From Caulobacter sp. (GTDB taxonomy: Bacteria; Pseudomonadota; Alphaproteobacteria; Caulobacterales; Caulobacteraceae), in contig JAIOXZ010000006.1 in NCBI GenBank assembly GCA_021741355.1, forward strand, positions 62,001 to 126,000: a stretch of 64,000 nt of DNA. The letters run 5' to 3'. Positions 49,618 to 58,481 of the stretch are shown piece by piece. Every line of letters begins with the position of its first letter. The first letter of the stretch is position 1. Both the position numbers and the translations under genes were made by a program. Below the pieces are notes generated by a model. That model was given only the letters and a program-made list of their open reading frames with translations. It was not told the origin of the DNA and made no database searches.

Positions 49618-50828
49618 CGGTCAATTTCTCCGAAGACGATATCCAGCGAGCCCAGAATGGCGCTCACATCCGCCAGCATGTGGCCGCGGTTGATGAAGTC
49701 CATCGCCGCCAGATGCGGGAAGCCGGGCGCGCGAATCTTGCAGCGGTAGGGCTTGTTCGACCCGTCGCTGACCAGGAACACGCCGAACTCGCCCTTGGGC
49801 GCCTCGACGCAGGCGTAGACCTCGCCTTCCGGCGTGCGGAAGCCCTCGGTGTAGAGCTTGAAGTGATGGATCAGCGCTTCCATCGACGACTTCATCTCCG
49901 CGCGGCGCGGCGGGACGACCTTGTTGTCCAGGGTCATCACCGGGCCCGGCGTCTTGCGCAGCATGGCGCAGGCCTGGCGGATGATCTTCGTCGACTCGCG
50001 CATCTCCTGCATACGGCAGAGGTAGCGGTCGTAGCAGTCGCCGTTGACGCCCAGCGGGATGTTGAACTCGAAGTCGTTGTAGTTCTCGTACGGCTGGTTG
50101 CGGCGCAGATCCCAGGCGATGCCCGAGCCGCGGACCATGACGCCCGAGAAGCTCCGCTCGATGGCGAGTTCCCTGGTCACCACGCCGATGTCGACGTTGC
50201 GCTGCTTGAAGATGCGGTTGCCGGTCAGCAGAGTCTCGAGGTCGTTGCACATCTTCGGGAAGGCGACCGCCCAGCGGTCGATGTCCTCGATCAGCGCCTC
50301 GGACAGGTCCTGGTGGACGCCGCCCGGACGGAAGTAGTTGGCGTGCAGACGAGCGCCGCAGGCGCGCTCGTAGAAGATCATCAGCTTCTCGCGTTCCTCG
50401 AAGCCCCAGACCGGCGGCGTCAGGGCGCCCACGTCCATGGCCTGCGTGGTCACGTTCATCAGGTGGTTCAGAATGCGGCCGATCTCGCAGAAGAGTACGC
50501 GGATGATCTGGCCGCGGATCGGGACCTCGATGCCCAGCAGCTTCTCGATGGCCAGGCAGAAGGCGTGCTCCTGGTTCATCGGCGCGACGTAGTCGAGGCG
50601 GTCGAAGTAGGGGATGTTCTGGAGGTAGGTGCGGGCCTCCATCAGCTTCTCGGTGCCGCGATGCAGCAGGCCGATGTGCGGATCGACCCGCTCCACCACT
50701 TCGCCGTCCAGTTCCAGCACCAGGCGCAGCACACCGTGCGCGGCCGGGTGCTGCGGGCCGAAGTTGATGTTGAACTTGCGGACGGGGGTTTCCGGGATCG
50801 CCGGAACGGTCGAGGCGTCGTCGGCCAT
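49614..50828 (-). CDS. nuoD: NADH-quinone oxidoreductase subunit D
   Basis: 49-kDa-type subunit near the quinone site, separate from NuoC as in most alphaproteobacteria. 404 residues: '[20 protein letters not shown]' (the quinone-site His), '[20 protein letters not shown]' and the C-terminal 'DIVFGEIDR'. The ATG at 50826-50828 is the family start; the frame extends further upstream into nuoC. It starts 2 bp after the nuoC stop. Confidence 0.96.
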   Translation of the reverse strand: MADDASTVPAIPETPVRKFNINFGPQHPAAHGVLRLVLELDGEVVERVDPHIGLLHRGTEKLMEARTYLQNIPYFDRLDYVAPMNQEHAFCLAIEKLLGIEVPIRGQIIRVLFCEIGRILNHLMNVTTQAMDVGALTPPVWGFEEREKLMIFYERACGARLHANYFRPGGVHQDLSEALIEDIDRWAVAFPKMCNDLETLLTGNRIFKQRNVDIGVVTRELAIERSFSGVMVRGSGIAWDLRRNQPYENYNDFEFNIPLGVNGDCYDRYLCRMQEMRESTKIIRQACAMLRKTPGPVMTLDNKVVPPRRAEMKSSMEALIHHFKLYTEGFRTPEGEVYACVEAPKGEFGVFLVSDGSNKPYRCKIRAPGFPHLAAMDFINRGHMLADVSAILGSLDIVFGEIDR

Positions 50829-50830
50829 GA

Positions 50831-51430
50831 TCAGCTCCCCGCCTTGTCGTCGCCCGGCAGGGCGTAGTTGGCGCCCTCCCACGGCGAGGTGAAATCGAAC
50901 TGCCGGAACTCGGCGATCTTCACCGGCTCGTAGACCACCCGCTTCAGCTCGTCGTCATAGCGAACCTCGACGTAGCCGGTCATCGGGAAATCCTTCCGCA
51001 GCGGATGACCGTGGAAGCCGTAATCGGTCAGCAGCCGGCGCAGGTCCGGGTGGCCGCTGAAGAAGATGCCGTACATGTCGAACGCCTCGCGCTCGAACCA
51101 GTTGGCCGCCGGAAACAGGTCCGCGACGCTGGCCACGGCGGTGTCCTCGTCGGTCTGCACCTTCAGCCGGATGCGGTGGTTCTTCACCAGCGACAGCAGG
51201 TGATAGACCACGTCGAACCGCAGCGGGCGCTCGGGATAGTCGACACCGCACAGATCGATCAGCTGGTGGAACCGGCAATCGGGATGGTCGCGCAGGAAGG
51301 TCAGCGCATCGACCACCCGGCCGGCCGGGCCGGTCACGGTCAGCTCGCCGAACGCGACGCTGAAGGTGGTGATCGCGCCGGCGGCGTTGGCGACGATGGC
51401 CTGGCCGAGGGCTTCGAGGTCCGTGCTCAT
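50831..51430 (-). CDS. nuoC: NADH-quinone oxidoreductase subunit C
   Basis: 30-kDa-type subunit, 199 residues. '[20 protein letters not shown]' and the signature '[20 protein letters not shown]' followed by '[19 protein letters not shown]' identify it. It overlaps the nuoB end by 4 bp. Confidence 0.96.
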   Translation of the reverse strand: MSTDLEALGQAIVANAAGAITTFSVAFGELTVTGPAGRVVDALTFLRDHPDCRFHQLIDLCGVDYPERPLRFDVVYHLLSLVKNHRIRLKVQTDEDTAVASVADLFPAANWFEREAFDMYGIFFSGHPDLRRLLTDYGFHGHPLRKDFPMTGYVEVRYDDELKRVVYEPVKIAEFRQFDFTSPWEGANYALPGDDKAGS

Positions 51431-51999
51431 CGCTCGATGGTCCCCGTCCGGCGGATCTTCTTCTGCAGCTGCAGCACGCCGTAGACCAGCGCCTCGGCGG
51501 TCGGGGGGCAGCCGGGGATGTAGATGTCCACCGGCACGATCCGGTCGCAGCCGCGCACGACGCTGTAGCTGTAATAGTAGTAGCCGCCGCCGTTGGCGCA
51601 GCTGCCCATGCTGATGACGTAGCGTGGCTCGGGCATCTGGTCGTAGACCTTGCGGAGCGCCGGAGCCATCTTGTTGGTCAGGGTGCCGGCGACGATCATC
51701 ACGTCGCTCTGGCGCGGGCTGGCGCGCGGCGCGAAGCCGTAGCGCTCCAGGTCATAGCGCGGCATCGAGGCCTGCATCATCTCGAGCGCGCAGCAGGCGA
51801 GCCCGAAGGTCATCCACATCAGCGAACCGGTGCGCGCCCAGGTGATCAGGTCGTCGGCCGCGGCCGTGACAAAGCCCTTGTCGGCCAGCTGCTGGCTGAC
51901 GCCGTCGAAATAGGGGTCATGGAGCCTGGCGTCGTAGCCCTCAACGACCGTGCGGCCGCCGGAGAGCGCCGGAACGCCGGCCGGAACGATCACTCCCAT
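51427..51999 (-). CDS. nuoB: NADH-quinone oxidoreductase subunit B
   Basis: PSST-type subunit holding cluster N2, the last cluster before quinone. 190 residues. Ligands are the adjacent Cys pair in '[20 protein letters not shown]', '[19 protein letters not shown]' and '[20 protein letters not shown]'. The ATG at 51997-51999 gives '[20 protein letters not shown]'; the start overlaps nuoA by 10 bp. Confidence 0.96.
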   Translation of the reverse strand: MGVIVPAGVPALSGGRTVVEGYDARLHDPYFDGVSQQLADKGFVTAAADDLITWARTGSLMWMTFGLACCALEMMQASMPRYDLERYGFAPRASPRQSDVMIVAGTLTNKMAPALRKVYDQMPEPRYVISMGSCANGGGYYYYSYSVVRGCDRIVPVDIYIPGCPPTAEALVYGVLQLQKKIRRTGTIER

Positions 52000-52367
52000 T
52001 CCAGGGCTCCCTTTTTCCATTCGTAGATGAAGCCCACCGTCAGCACGCCGAGGAAGCCCATCATCGACCAGAAGGCGAACACCGTCTGGTCGTGGGGAAG
52101 CTTCATCAGGCTCACGGCCCAGGGAAACAGGAACGCCACTTCCAGGTCGAAGATGATGAACAGGATCGAGACCAGGTAGAACCGGACGTCGAACTTCATC
52201 CGCGCATCGTCGAACGCGTTGAACCCGCACTCGTAGGCCGAGAGCTTTTCAGGGTCCGGCGCGGACGGCGCGGCGACAAGGGCGGCGACGATGAAGATCA
52301 CGCCGAGGGCCGCCGCGATCCCGAGGAAGATCACGATCGGCAGATACTGGAGGAGAAAGGCGTTCAT
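51990..52367 (-). CDS. nuoA: NADH-quinone oxidoreductase subunit A
   Basis: First gene of the complex I operon, 125 residues, three membrane helices. '[20 protein letters not shown]' is the conserved cysteine loop and '[20 protein letters not shown]' the second helix with conserved Asp and Glu. AAAGGA about 10 bases upstream acts as Shine-Dalgarno. The 151-bp gap to the divergent AbgT gene should hold the operon promoter; I cannot point to a clear -35/-10 there. Confidence 0.96.
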   Translation of the reverse strand: MNAFLLQYLPIVIFLGIAAALGVIFIVAALVAAPSAPDPEKLSAYECGFNAFDDARMKFDVRFYLVSILFIIFDLEVAFLFPWAVSLMKLPHDQTVFAFWSMMGFLGVLTVGFIYEWKKGALEWE

Positions 52368-52518
52368 GGGGGTCCCGCAAAGGAGTCGCGGCCCTTCTAG
52401 CCCATGGCCGTGAGGGGTTCAAACGCCGTGTTGCCATGACGTCGGCTGTTTCGCGATGCCGCCGGGACACCCGGTGACGCCTGATGCGTAACGCCGGTCT
52501 TGCGGGAGGCCCTGCACC

Positions 52519-54084
52519 GTGCAGACTTCCGCCATGACGGACACCGCCCCGCCGAAAAAGTCGTTCACCCTCCGCGTCCTTGACGCCGTCGAGCGCTTCG
52601 GCGACCGGCTGCCGGACCCGGTGTTCATCTTTCTCTGGCTGATCGGCGGCGTGATCCTCGCCAGCGTGATCTGTTCGGCCCTCGGCGTCAGCGCGACCAA
52701 TCCGGTGACGAAGGAGGTCCTGGTCGTCCAGAGTCTGCTGGCGCCCGGCAACGTCCGCACCCTGCTGACGGAGATGGCCAAGACCTTCACCAGCTTTGCG
52801 CCGCTCGGTCTGGTGCTGCTGGTGATGCTGGGCGCCGGGGTCGCCGAACGGGTCGGCCTGCTGTCCGCCGCCATCGCCGGCCTGGTGAAAGCCAGCCCGA
52901 AGGCGATCCTGACGCCGATGGTGCTCCTGATCGGCCTGCTGTCGAATCACGCGGCCGATTCGGGGATCGTCGTGCTGCCGCCGCTGGCCGCCGTGGTGTT
53001 CGCCGCCGCTGGACGCCATCCGATCGCCGGCCTTGCGTGCGCCTACGCCGCGACCATCGCCTCGTTCGCGGGAAACCCCCTGCCCGGTCAGTTCGACGCG
53101 CTGATCCTCGGTTTCACCGAGCCGGCCGCGCGCCTGCTGGACCCGACCTGGACCGCCAACCTGGCCGGCAACTGGTATTTCACCGCCACCGGCGCGGTGG
53201 TCTTCACCCTGGTCGGCTGGTGGGTCACCGAAAAGGTCGTCGAGCCGCGCCTCGGACCTTGGACTCCCCTCGCCGCGCCGACCCCGGCAAGCGATATCGG
53301 AGACACGCCCGCCGCGCCGAAGGGCGCGCTGATGCTGGCCGGGCTGACCGCGCTGGCCGTGGTGGCCCTGTGGGCCGCCCTGGTGCTGGTCCCCGGCGGC
53401 CCGCTGCGGGACGCGGACGCGACCGGGCCGGCGCAATGGACGCCGTTCTTCCGCTCGCTCGTCTCGGGGTTCTTCCTGATCTTCCTGTTCAGCGGCTGCG
53501 TCTACGGCCTCCGCTCCGGGGCGATCCGCAAGGACGCGGACGTCGTGCGGCTGATGTCCGAGTCGATCGCAGCCATGGCGCCCTACATCGTACTGGCCTT
53601 CGTCGCCTCGCACTTCATCGCCATGTTCAACTGGTCGAATCTCGGCGCCATCACGGCGATCAACGGGGCGGACGCGCTGCGCAAGTCAGGCCTGCCGCTG
53701 GCCTTCATCCTGCTGGGCGTGACCCTGCTCGGCGCCACGCTGGACATGTTCATCTCATCGGCCTCGGCCAAGTGGGCGGCGCTGGGGCCAGTGCTGGTGC
53801 CGATGCTGATGCTGCTCGGCGTCAGCCCGGAGATGACCACCGCGGCTTACCGGATGGGCGATTCGAGCCTGGTCATCGCCTCGCCGATGACGCCCTACTT
53901 CATCCTCGTACTGGGCTTCGCCAGGCGCTGGGCGCCCGGCATGGGGGTCGGCGGCCTGCTCTCGACCCTGCTGCCGTTCGCCCTGGCCTTTTTCGCTGCA
54001 GGGGTCGTCGTGACGGGTCTCTGGGCGGCCTTCGCCCTGGCGACCGGGCCCGCGGCGCCGTTTCACTACCTGATCCCCGCCTGA
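52519..54084 (+). CDS. AbgT family transporter
   Basis: 521 residues and about 11-13 hydrophobic segments. 'FGDRLPDPVFIFLWLIGGVI' near the start, 'VLLGAGVAERVG'-like 'LLVMLGAGVAERVGLLSAAI', 'LSNHAADSGIVVLPPLAAVV', and 'GNPLPGQFDALILGFTEPAA' match the AbgT family. Members import p-aminobenzoyl-glutamate (E. coli AbgT) or export sulfonamides (MtrF/YdaH); the sequence does not choose. A GTG at 52519, 9 bases after GGGAGG, is taken as start; an ATG at 52534 lacks a ribosome binding site. It diverges from the nuo operon. Confidence 0.9.
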   Translation: MQTSAMTDTAPPKKSFTLRVLDAVERFGDRLPDPVFIFLWLIGGVILASVICSALGVSATNPVTKEVLVVQSLLAPGNVRTLLTEMAKTFTSFAPLGLVLLVMLGAGVAERVGLLSAAIAGLVKASPKAILTPMVLLIGLLSNHAADSGIVVLPPLAAVVFAAAGRHPIAGLACAYAATIASFAGNPLPGQFDALILGFTEPAARLLDPTWTANLAGNWYFTATGAVVFTLVGWWVTEKVVEPRLGPWTPLAAPTPASDIGDTPAAPKGALMLAGLTALAVVALWAALVLVPGGPLRDADATGPAQWTPFFRSLVSGFFLIFLFSGCVYGLRSGAIRKDADVVRLMSESIAAMAPYIVLAFVASHFIAMFNWSNLGAITAINGADALRKSGLPLAFILLGVTLLGATLDMFISSASAKWAALGPVLVPMLMLLGVSPEMTTAAYRMGDSSLVIASPMTPYFILVLGFARRWAPGMGVGGLLSTLLPFALAFFAAGVVVTGLWAAFALATGPAAPFHYLIPA

Positions 54085-54146
54085 CCGGTTGACAGGCCGG
54101 GGGGACACACCTATCAGACGCCCCTCGCCGCGAGGCGGGCATCTTA

Positions 54147-54223
<77 letters not shown>

Positions 54224-54338
54224 TTCTTCCTGAAAATCGCCAGACCGGACCCGTCGCTCGCGCGTTCCATCGACTATGGACCCCGCAGAACAGGCGACCC
54301 ATGCTCGTCGGTCAACGTCATGATTCGATCCTGAACCC

Positions 54339-54842
54339 TTGCTCAAGACCCTCAACACCCGCCTTTACCGAAGTCGCTCCCTGTTCGGGCGGATGCGCGA
54401 ACGGCTGCGCGGGGTCGACTGGGTCGCCCATCGCCAGCAATACGCGGCCCTGCCCTGGCGCCAGGGCAAGAATGGCGTCGAGATTCTGATGATCACATCG
54501 CGGGAAACACGCCGCTGGGTGATTCCCAAGGGCTGGCCGATGATCACCCTGGCCGCCCACGATGCGGCGGCCCAGGAGGCGTGGGAGGAGGCCGGGGTCC
54601 GCGGCGAGGTCGACGCCATCCCCGTGGGCGCCTTCCGCTACCGCAAACGCATGAAGTCGGGACCGCCGCAGCGTTGCAGGGTCGATGTCTACCCGCTCGC
54701 GGTCTCGGCGGAAGAAAAGGACTGGCCCGAACGGCGACAGCGCGACCGTCGGTGGATTCCGGCGCTCGAAGCCGCCCGGATGGTCGAAGAGACCGAACTT
54801 CGGGCGATCATCGAGGCCTTCGCCGGATCAAAGGGCGGTTAG
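54339..54842 (+). CDS. Nudix hydrolase
   Basis: 167 residues. 'ILMITSRETRRWVIPKGWPM' and the Nudix-box segment 'AAAQEAWEEAGVRGEVDAIP' place it in the family of diphosphohydrolases, closest in pattern to the DIPP/diadenosine-type enzymes with 'KGWPM'. The box deviates from GX5EX7REUXEEXGU: the first Glu is Leu and the Arg is Gln, while the metal-binding EExG is intact. The chosen TTG start (54339-54341) gives a complete N-terminus; an ATG at 54393 within 'FGRMRERLRGVDW' is the alternative. It ends convergently, overlapping the RHH gene by 4 bp. Confidence 0.85.
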   Translation: MLKTLNTRLYRSRSLFGRMRERLRGVDWVAHRQQYAALPWRQGKNGVEILMITSRETRRWVIPKGWPMITLAAHDAAAQEAWEEAGVRGEVDAIPVGAFRYRKRMKSGPPQRCRVDVYPLAVSAEEKDWPERRQRDRRWIPALEAARMVEETELRAIIEAFAGSKGG

Positions 54843-55015
54843 CGTTCTTCGCCGTCCTTCGGGCGCACCCCGCCGCGCCGGGCCAGCGCCTCCCGCAGAA
54901 GCACCTCCAGCTGCGCGTTGACGCTGCGCAACTCCGCGGCCGCGAGGCGCTCGACGGCGTCGAGCACCTCGGGCTTTACCCGTAGCAGAAAAGCGCGTTT
55001 TCCCGGACTTGCCAC
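54839..55015 (-). CDS. Ribbon-helix-helix (Arc/CopG-type) protein, 58 residues
   Basis: A GTG at 55013-55015, 3 bp after the SPFH-gene stop, opens a 58-codon frame ending TAA at 54839-54841. The product contains 'KRAFLLRVKPEVLDAVERLA' (antiparallel ribbon and first helix) and 'AELRSVNAQLEVLLREALAR' (second helix), the Arc-like RHH fold with 'SVNAQ' at the helix turn. Small RHH proteins of this type often accompany SPFH-domain genes. It probably regulates its own operon through the palindrome array upstream of the SPFH gene. Confidence 0.82.
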   Translation of the reverse strand: MASPGKRAFLLRVKPEVLDAVERLAAAELRSVNAQLEVLLREALARRGGVRPKDGEER

Positions 55016-55018
55016 GCC

Positions 55019-55912
55019 TCACCCGTAGAGGGTGCCGGTGTTGAGCACGGGCTGGGCGTCGCGGTCGCCGCAGAGCACGACGAGCAGGTTCGAGACCATG
55101 GTCGCCTTGCGCTCGTCGTCGAGATGCACCACGCCCCGCTCGCTGAGCTGGTTCAGCGCGCTCTCCACCATGCTGACAGCGCCGATGACGATGGTCCGGC
55201 GCGCGGCCAGCACCGCCTCGGCCTGCTGACGCCGCAGCATGGCGCCGGCGATCTCGGGCGCGTAGGCCAGATGCATCAGATGGGTCTCGTCGATGGCGAT
55301 GCCGGCGACGGCGACCCGCGTCTGCAGGTCTTCCTTCAGCTTCTCACCGACGATCTCGGCGTCCGCGCGCAGCGTCGGTTCTTCGTCTTCGGCATGGTCA
55401 TAGGCATAGTGCCGCGCCGTCTCGCGAAGAGCAGTCTCGATCTGGATGTTGATGAAGGCCGCATAGTCGTCGACATCGAACAGCGCCTGGGCCGAATCCT
55501 CGACGCGCCAGACGACGTTTGCGGCGATCTCGATCGGGTTGCCCCGCTTGTCGTTCACCTTGAGCATCTCGCTGGTGACGTTGCGCACCCGCAGGCTGAT
55601 CTTCTTGCGGCCGTACCAGGGCAGCACCCAGCGCAGGCCGGTGGTGCGGTCTGTGCCCTTGTAGCTGCCGAACAGGGTGATCGCTGCGCCCTCATTGGGC
55701 TGCAACGAATAGAAGCCCGCCAGGCCGAGCGAGGCGACGACGATCAGAAAGATGCCGAAGATCCCCACCGCCGCGCCGCCGGGGCTTTCGATCTTGGTCA
55801 ACAGCCAGATCCCGACACCGAGCAGCGCCAGCATGGCCAGCAGGATCAGCCCGCCATTGAACCCGCCACCGGGCCGTTCGGCCGTGCGGTTGATGCTTCC
55901 ATGTTCGGTCAT
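55019..55912 (-). CDS. SPFH/Band 7 domain membrane protein
   Basis: 297 residues. Two N-terminal hydrophobic helices ('GLILLAMLALLGVGIWLLTK' and 'GIFGIFLIVVASLGLAGFYS') are followed by a Band 7 domain (about 70-260) with 'VNDKRGNPIEIAANVVWRV', 'FDVDDYAAFINIQIETALRE' and 'TRVAVAGIAIDETHLMHLAY', then a helical part 'AEAVLAARRTIVIGAVSMVE'. SPFH proteins oligomerise as membrane scaffolds; the specific role here is unknown. The ATG at 55910-55912 follows GGAGGGA. It is the first gene of an SPFH-RHH operon. Confidence 0.9.
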   Translation of the reverse strand: MTEHGSINRTAERPGGGFNGGLILLAMLALLGVGIWLLTKIESPGGAAVGIFGIFLIVVASLGLAGFYSLQPNEGAAITLFGSYKGTDRTTGLRWVLPWYGRKKISLRVRNVTSEMLKVNDKRGNPIEIAANVVWRVEDSAQALFDVDDYAAFINIQIETALRETARHYAYDHAEDEEPTLRADAEIVGEKLKEDLQTRVAVAGIAIDETHLMHLAYAPEIAGAMLRRQQAEAVLAARRTIVIGAVSMVESALNQLSERGVVHLDDERKATMVSNLLVVLCGDRDAQPVLNTGTLYG

Positions 55913-55929
55913 CAGTCCCTCCGGAAATA

Positions 55930-55965
55930 ATATCAAAGTGATATCACTCTTCGGTGGACTGTCAA
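55930..55965 (-). promoter_or_regulatory. Promoter of the SPFH-RHH operon with overlapping palindromic operator
   Basis: On the reverse strand TTGACA (55965-55960) is a perfect -35; TATCAC, 16 bp later, is a candidate -10. It lies inside AGTGATATCACT (55937-55948), a perfect 12-bp palindrome, which itself overlaps ATATCA-aag-TGATAT (55930-55944). Three TGATAT half-sites in alternating orientation at ~9-bp steps suit cooperative binding of RHH dimers. The site also sits about 70 bp upstream of the divergent glycosyltransferase. Confidence 0.6.
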
Positions 55966-56016
55966 CATCCTTGCGGACACCGCGCCCGACAGTCTAGGCC
56001 AGGAACAGGGGGACCC

Positions 56017-57282
56017 ATGGCGCGATTTCTCTTCACTACCTGGGAAGGCGGCGGGCACGTCCAGCCGATGATGCTGGTGGCCCGCGGCCTGCTGGACCGG
56101 GGTCATCAGGTGCTGCTGCTCAGCGACGCCTGCAACGGGCCTGAAGCCGACATGCTGGGACTGCCGTTCCGCCCCTGGCGGCACGCGCCGTCGCGTCCGG
56201 ACAAGACCGCCGCCAGCGATATCCTGCGCGACTGGGAGGCCGACAACCCCGCCGAGGGCATTCAGAACCTCTGCGGCCGCCTGATCGCCGGGCCGGCGGC
56301 GCTCTATGCCCGCGACGTCCTGGAGGCGCTCGACTCCGCGGCGTTCGATGTCGTGGTGAGCCAGGAACTCCTGTTCGGCGCGATGATGGCGGCCGAGGCG
56401 GCGAAGGTTCCACTGGCGCTGTTCTGCGCCAACGTCTGGCCGTTCCCGACCCTGGCCGGCATGCCGCCGTTCGGCGCCGGGATGGCGCCGGCCGCGAGCG
56501 ACCAGGACGCCATGCTGCACCAGATGGTCGGCCAGACCACGCGGATGCTGTTCCAGTGCGGCCTGCCGGACCTGAACGCCGCGCGCGAGGGCCTCGGCCT
56601 GCCGCCGCTGGCGGACCTGTTCGACCAGCTTGCCGTCGCCCGCCGCGTGCTGCTGGCCACCAGCCGCAGCTTCGACTTCGCGCCCGAGCCGCTGGCCGAG
56701 CCGTTCGTCTATGTCGGACCCTACGTGGGCGACCCGGTCCAGACGCAGGACTGGGACGCGCCCTGGTCGCCGCACGATGCGCGGCCGCTCGTGGTGGTCA
56801 CCTCATCGGGACTCTATGAAGCGCAGGAGGACCTGCTGCGCCGCTGTATCGAGGCGCTCGGCGACCTGCCAGTTCGGGCGCTGGTGACCCTTGGTCCCGC
56901 GCTCGACCCGAAGGACTTCACGCCGCGCGGCAATGTGAAGGTCGTCGCCAGCGCGCCCCACGGCGCCCTGTTCGGGACGGCGAGCCTGTTCGTCACCCAC
57001 GGCGGCCACGGCTCGACGATCCGGCCGCTGATGGCCGGGCTGCCGCTGCTGATCCTGCCGGGTCTGCGCGACCAGCGCGACAACGCCATGCGCGTCACCG
57101 CGCGCGGCGCCGGTCTGATGCTGGAGCGGGACGCGACGCCGGCGAAGATCGCCGCTGCGGTGACGCAGCTGCTCGACGATCCCGCCTACCGCGCAGCGGC
57201 TGGCGCGCTCGGCGCGGCCATCGCCGCCGACATGGGCGCCCGGAACGCCGAGGCGGTGCTTGAGGCGCTGCTTCTGGACTGA
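56017..57282 (+). CDS. UDP-glycosyltransferase/MGT family (GT1) protein
   Basis: 421 residues with a GT-B fold. The N-terminus 'MARFLFTTWEGGGHVQPMML' (glycine-rich loop and catalytic-type His) and the C-terminal nucleotide-sugar motif 'FVTHGGHGSTIRPLMAGLPL' then 'LPGLRDQRDNAMRVTARGAG' match YjiC/macrolide-glycosyltransferase-like enzymes. Acceptor unknown; family members glycosylate small hydrophobic molecules. AGGGGG precedes the ATG. It stands alone, diverging from the SPFH operon, followed by a MITE-like element. Confidence 0.88.
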   Translation: MARFLFTTWEGGGHVQPMMLVARGLLDRGHQVLLLSDACNGPEADMLGLPFRPWRHAPSRPDKTAASDILRDWEADNPAEGIQNLCGRLIAGPAALYARDVLEALDSAAFDVVVSQELLFGAMMAAEAAKVPLALFCANVWPFPTLAGMPPFGAGMAPAASDQDAMLHQMVGQTTRMLFQCGLPDLNAAREGLGLPPLADLFDQLAVARRVLLATSRSFDFAPEPLAEPFVYVGPYVGDPVQTQDWDAPWSPHDARPLVVVTSSGLYEAQEDLLRRCIEALGDLPVRALVTLGPALDPKDFTPRGNVKVVASAPHGALFGTASLFVTHGGHGSTIRPLMAGLPLLILPGLRDQRDNAMRVTARGAGLMLERDATPAKIAAAVTQLLDDPAYRAAAGALGAAIAADMGARNAEAVLEALLLD

Positions 57283-57304
57283 ACGACAGCCATCCCCATT
57301 TCGG

Positions 57305-57432
57305 CGTCATGGCCCGACTTGTTCGGGCCACCCAAGAACACCGTGGATGGGTAGGTAGGCTCTGTCAGGTAGCCGCGCTTTGTCGGGCCAGGGACGTGCG
57401 CTTGGGTGGCCCGAACAAGTCGGGCCATGACG
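57305..57432. repeat. MITE-like element with perfect 32-bp terminal inverted repeats, family C, copy 2
   Basis: Arms 57305-57336 and 57401-57432 are exact reverse complements (CGTCATGGCCCGACTTG outer end). Compared with copy 1 at 31586-31714, GGCTTGTCC has become GACTTGTTC: the two changes keep the hairpin inside each arm paired, and both arms carry them. The left centre again reads 'gaacaccg'. No ORF inside. It lies between convergent genes. Confidence 0.85.
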
Positions 57433-57458
57433 TGAAATTGGATCGATATTGGTAGGAC

Positions 57459-58481
57459 CTAGGCCGGCGCCAGCCGGTAGTGGCTGACGCCCCACTCCTC
57501 GCCGCCGCGATGGCCGAACAGGCCGGCGGTAGCCAGGAAGAACAGCCGCCAGCGCCGCCGCCAGAGGTCCGCGTTCTTGCCGTAGACATCCTGCATGATC
57601 CGCCGCACCGCCACGTCATGCCGGTCCATGTTGGCCAGCCAGTCGAGCGCGGTCTTCTCGTAGTGTCTGCCGTTCCAGCGCCAGTCGGCCTCGACGGTGA
57701 ACAGGTCGGAGAAGTCCCGGATCAGGTCATGGCTCGGCATGAAGCCGCCGGTGAAGAAGTACTTCCCGATCCAGTCGCTCGGGTCCTCATGGGTGAACCG
57801 GTACGGCGCGGTCCGGCTGGAAAAGACATGCAGGAACAGCCGTCCATCAGGGTTGAGCCATGACCGCGCGCGACCGAGCAGCTGATCCCAGTTGGCCATA
57901 TGCTCAAACATCTCGACCGAGACGATCCGGTCGAAGCGGCCGGCCGGCTCGAACAGGTTGGCGTCCTGGGTCACGACCTTCAGGTTGGTCACGCCACGCA
58001 CCCGCGCCTGGGCCTCGATATGCCGGCGCTGGCCATGCGAGTTGGAAACGGCGGTGATCCTGGCGTTCGGATAGGTCTGGGCCATCCACAGGCTCAGCGA
58101 ACCCCAGCCACAGCCCAGTTCGAGGATGGTCTGGCCGTCGGCCAGCCCGGCATGCTCGCATGTCTGCGCCAGCGCCCGCACCTCGGCCAGACCGATCGTG
58201 TCGCCCGGCTCGTAGAGGCAGCTTGAGTATTTCAGGCGCGGCCCCAGAACCAGGCGAAAGAACTCCGGCGGCAGTTCGTAGTGCTGGTCGTTGGCGGCGT
58301 CGACATGCTCGGCGATCGGCCGCTGCCGCATGTCGCGCGCGAAGGCGGCCGGCGCATCCTTGGGCAGGGCCAGGAGTTCGCGGCGCTGACCTTCCACCAG
58401 CCAGGAGATGGCGACCCGTCGCAGGCTGTCGGGCGCCGGCAGCCCCTCGGCCGCATGGATGGCGGAGGCGATCAGGCTCAT
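57459..58481 (-). CDS. Cyclopropane-fatty-acyl-phospholipid synthase-like methyltransferase
   Basis: 340 residues. SAM motif I 'ILELGCGWGSLSLWMAQTYP', then 'ITAVSNSHGQRRHIE', 'DRIVSVEMFEHMANWDQLLG' and 'FFTGGFMPSHDLIRDFSDLF' match the CFA/CMA synthase family. The N-terminal lipid-binding domain is shorter than in E. coli Cfa (382 residues). The pairing with a DUF1295 protein recalls the singlet-oxygen-stress operons of alphaproteobacteria, where such genes modify lipids. The ATG at 58479-58481 overlaps the DUF1295 stop. Confidence 0.86.
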   Translation of the reverse strand: MSLIASAIHAAEGLPAPDSLRRVAISWLVEGQRRELLALPKDAPAAFARDMRQRPIAEHVDAANDQHYELPPEFFRLVLGPRLKYSSCLYEPGDTIGLAEVRALAQTCEHAGLADGQTILELGCGWGSLSLWMAQTYPNARITAVSNSHGQRRHIEAQARVRGVTNLKVVTQDANLFEPAGRFDRIVSVEMFEHMANWDQLLGRARSWLNPDGRLFLHVFSSRTAPYRFTHEDPSDWIGKYFFTGGFMPSHDLIRDFSDLFTVEADWRWNGRHYEKTALDWLANMDRHDVAVRRIMQDVYGKNADLWRRRWRLFFLATAGLFGHRGGEEWGVSHYRLAPA

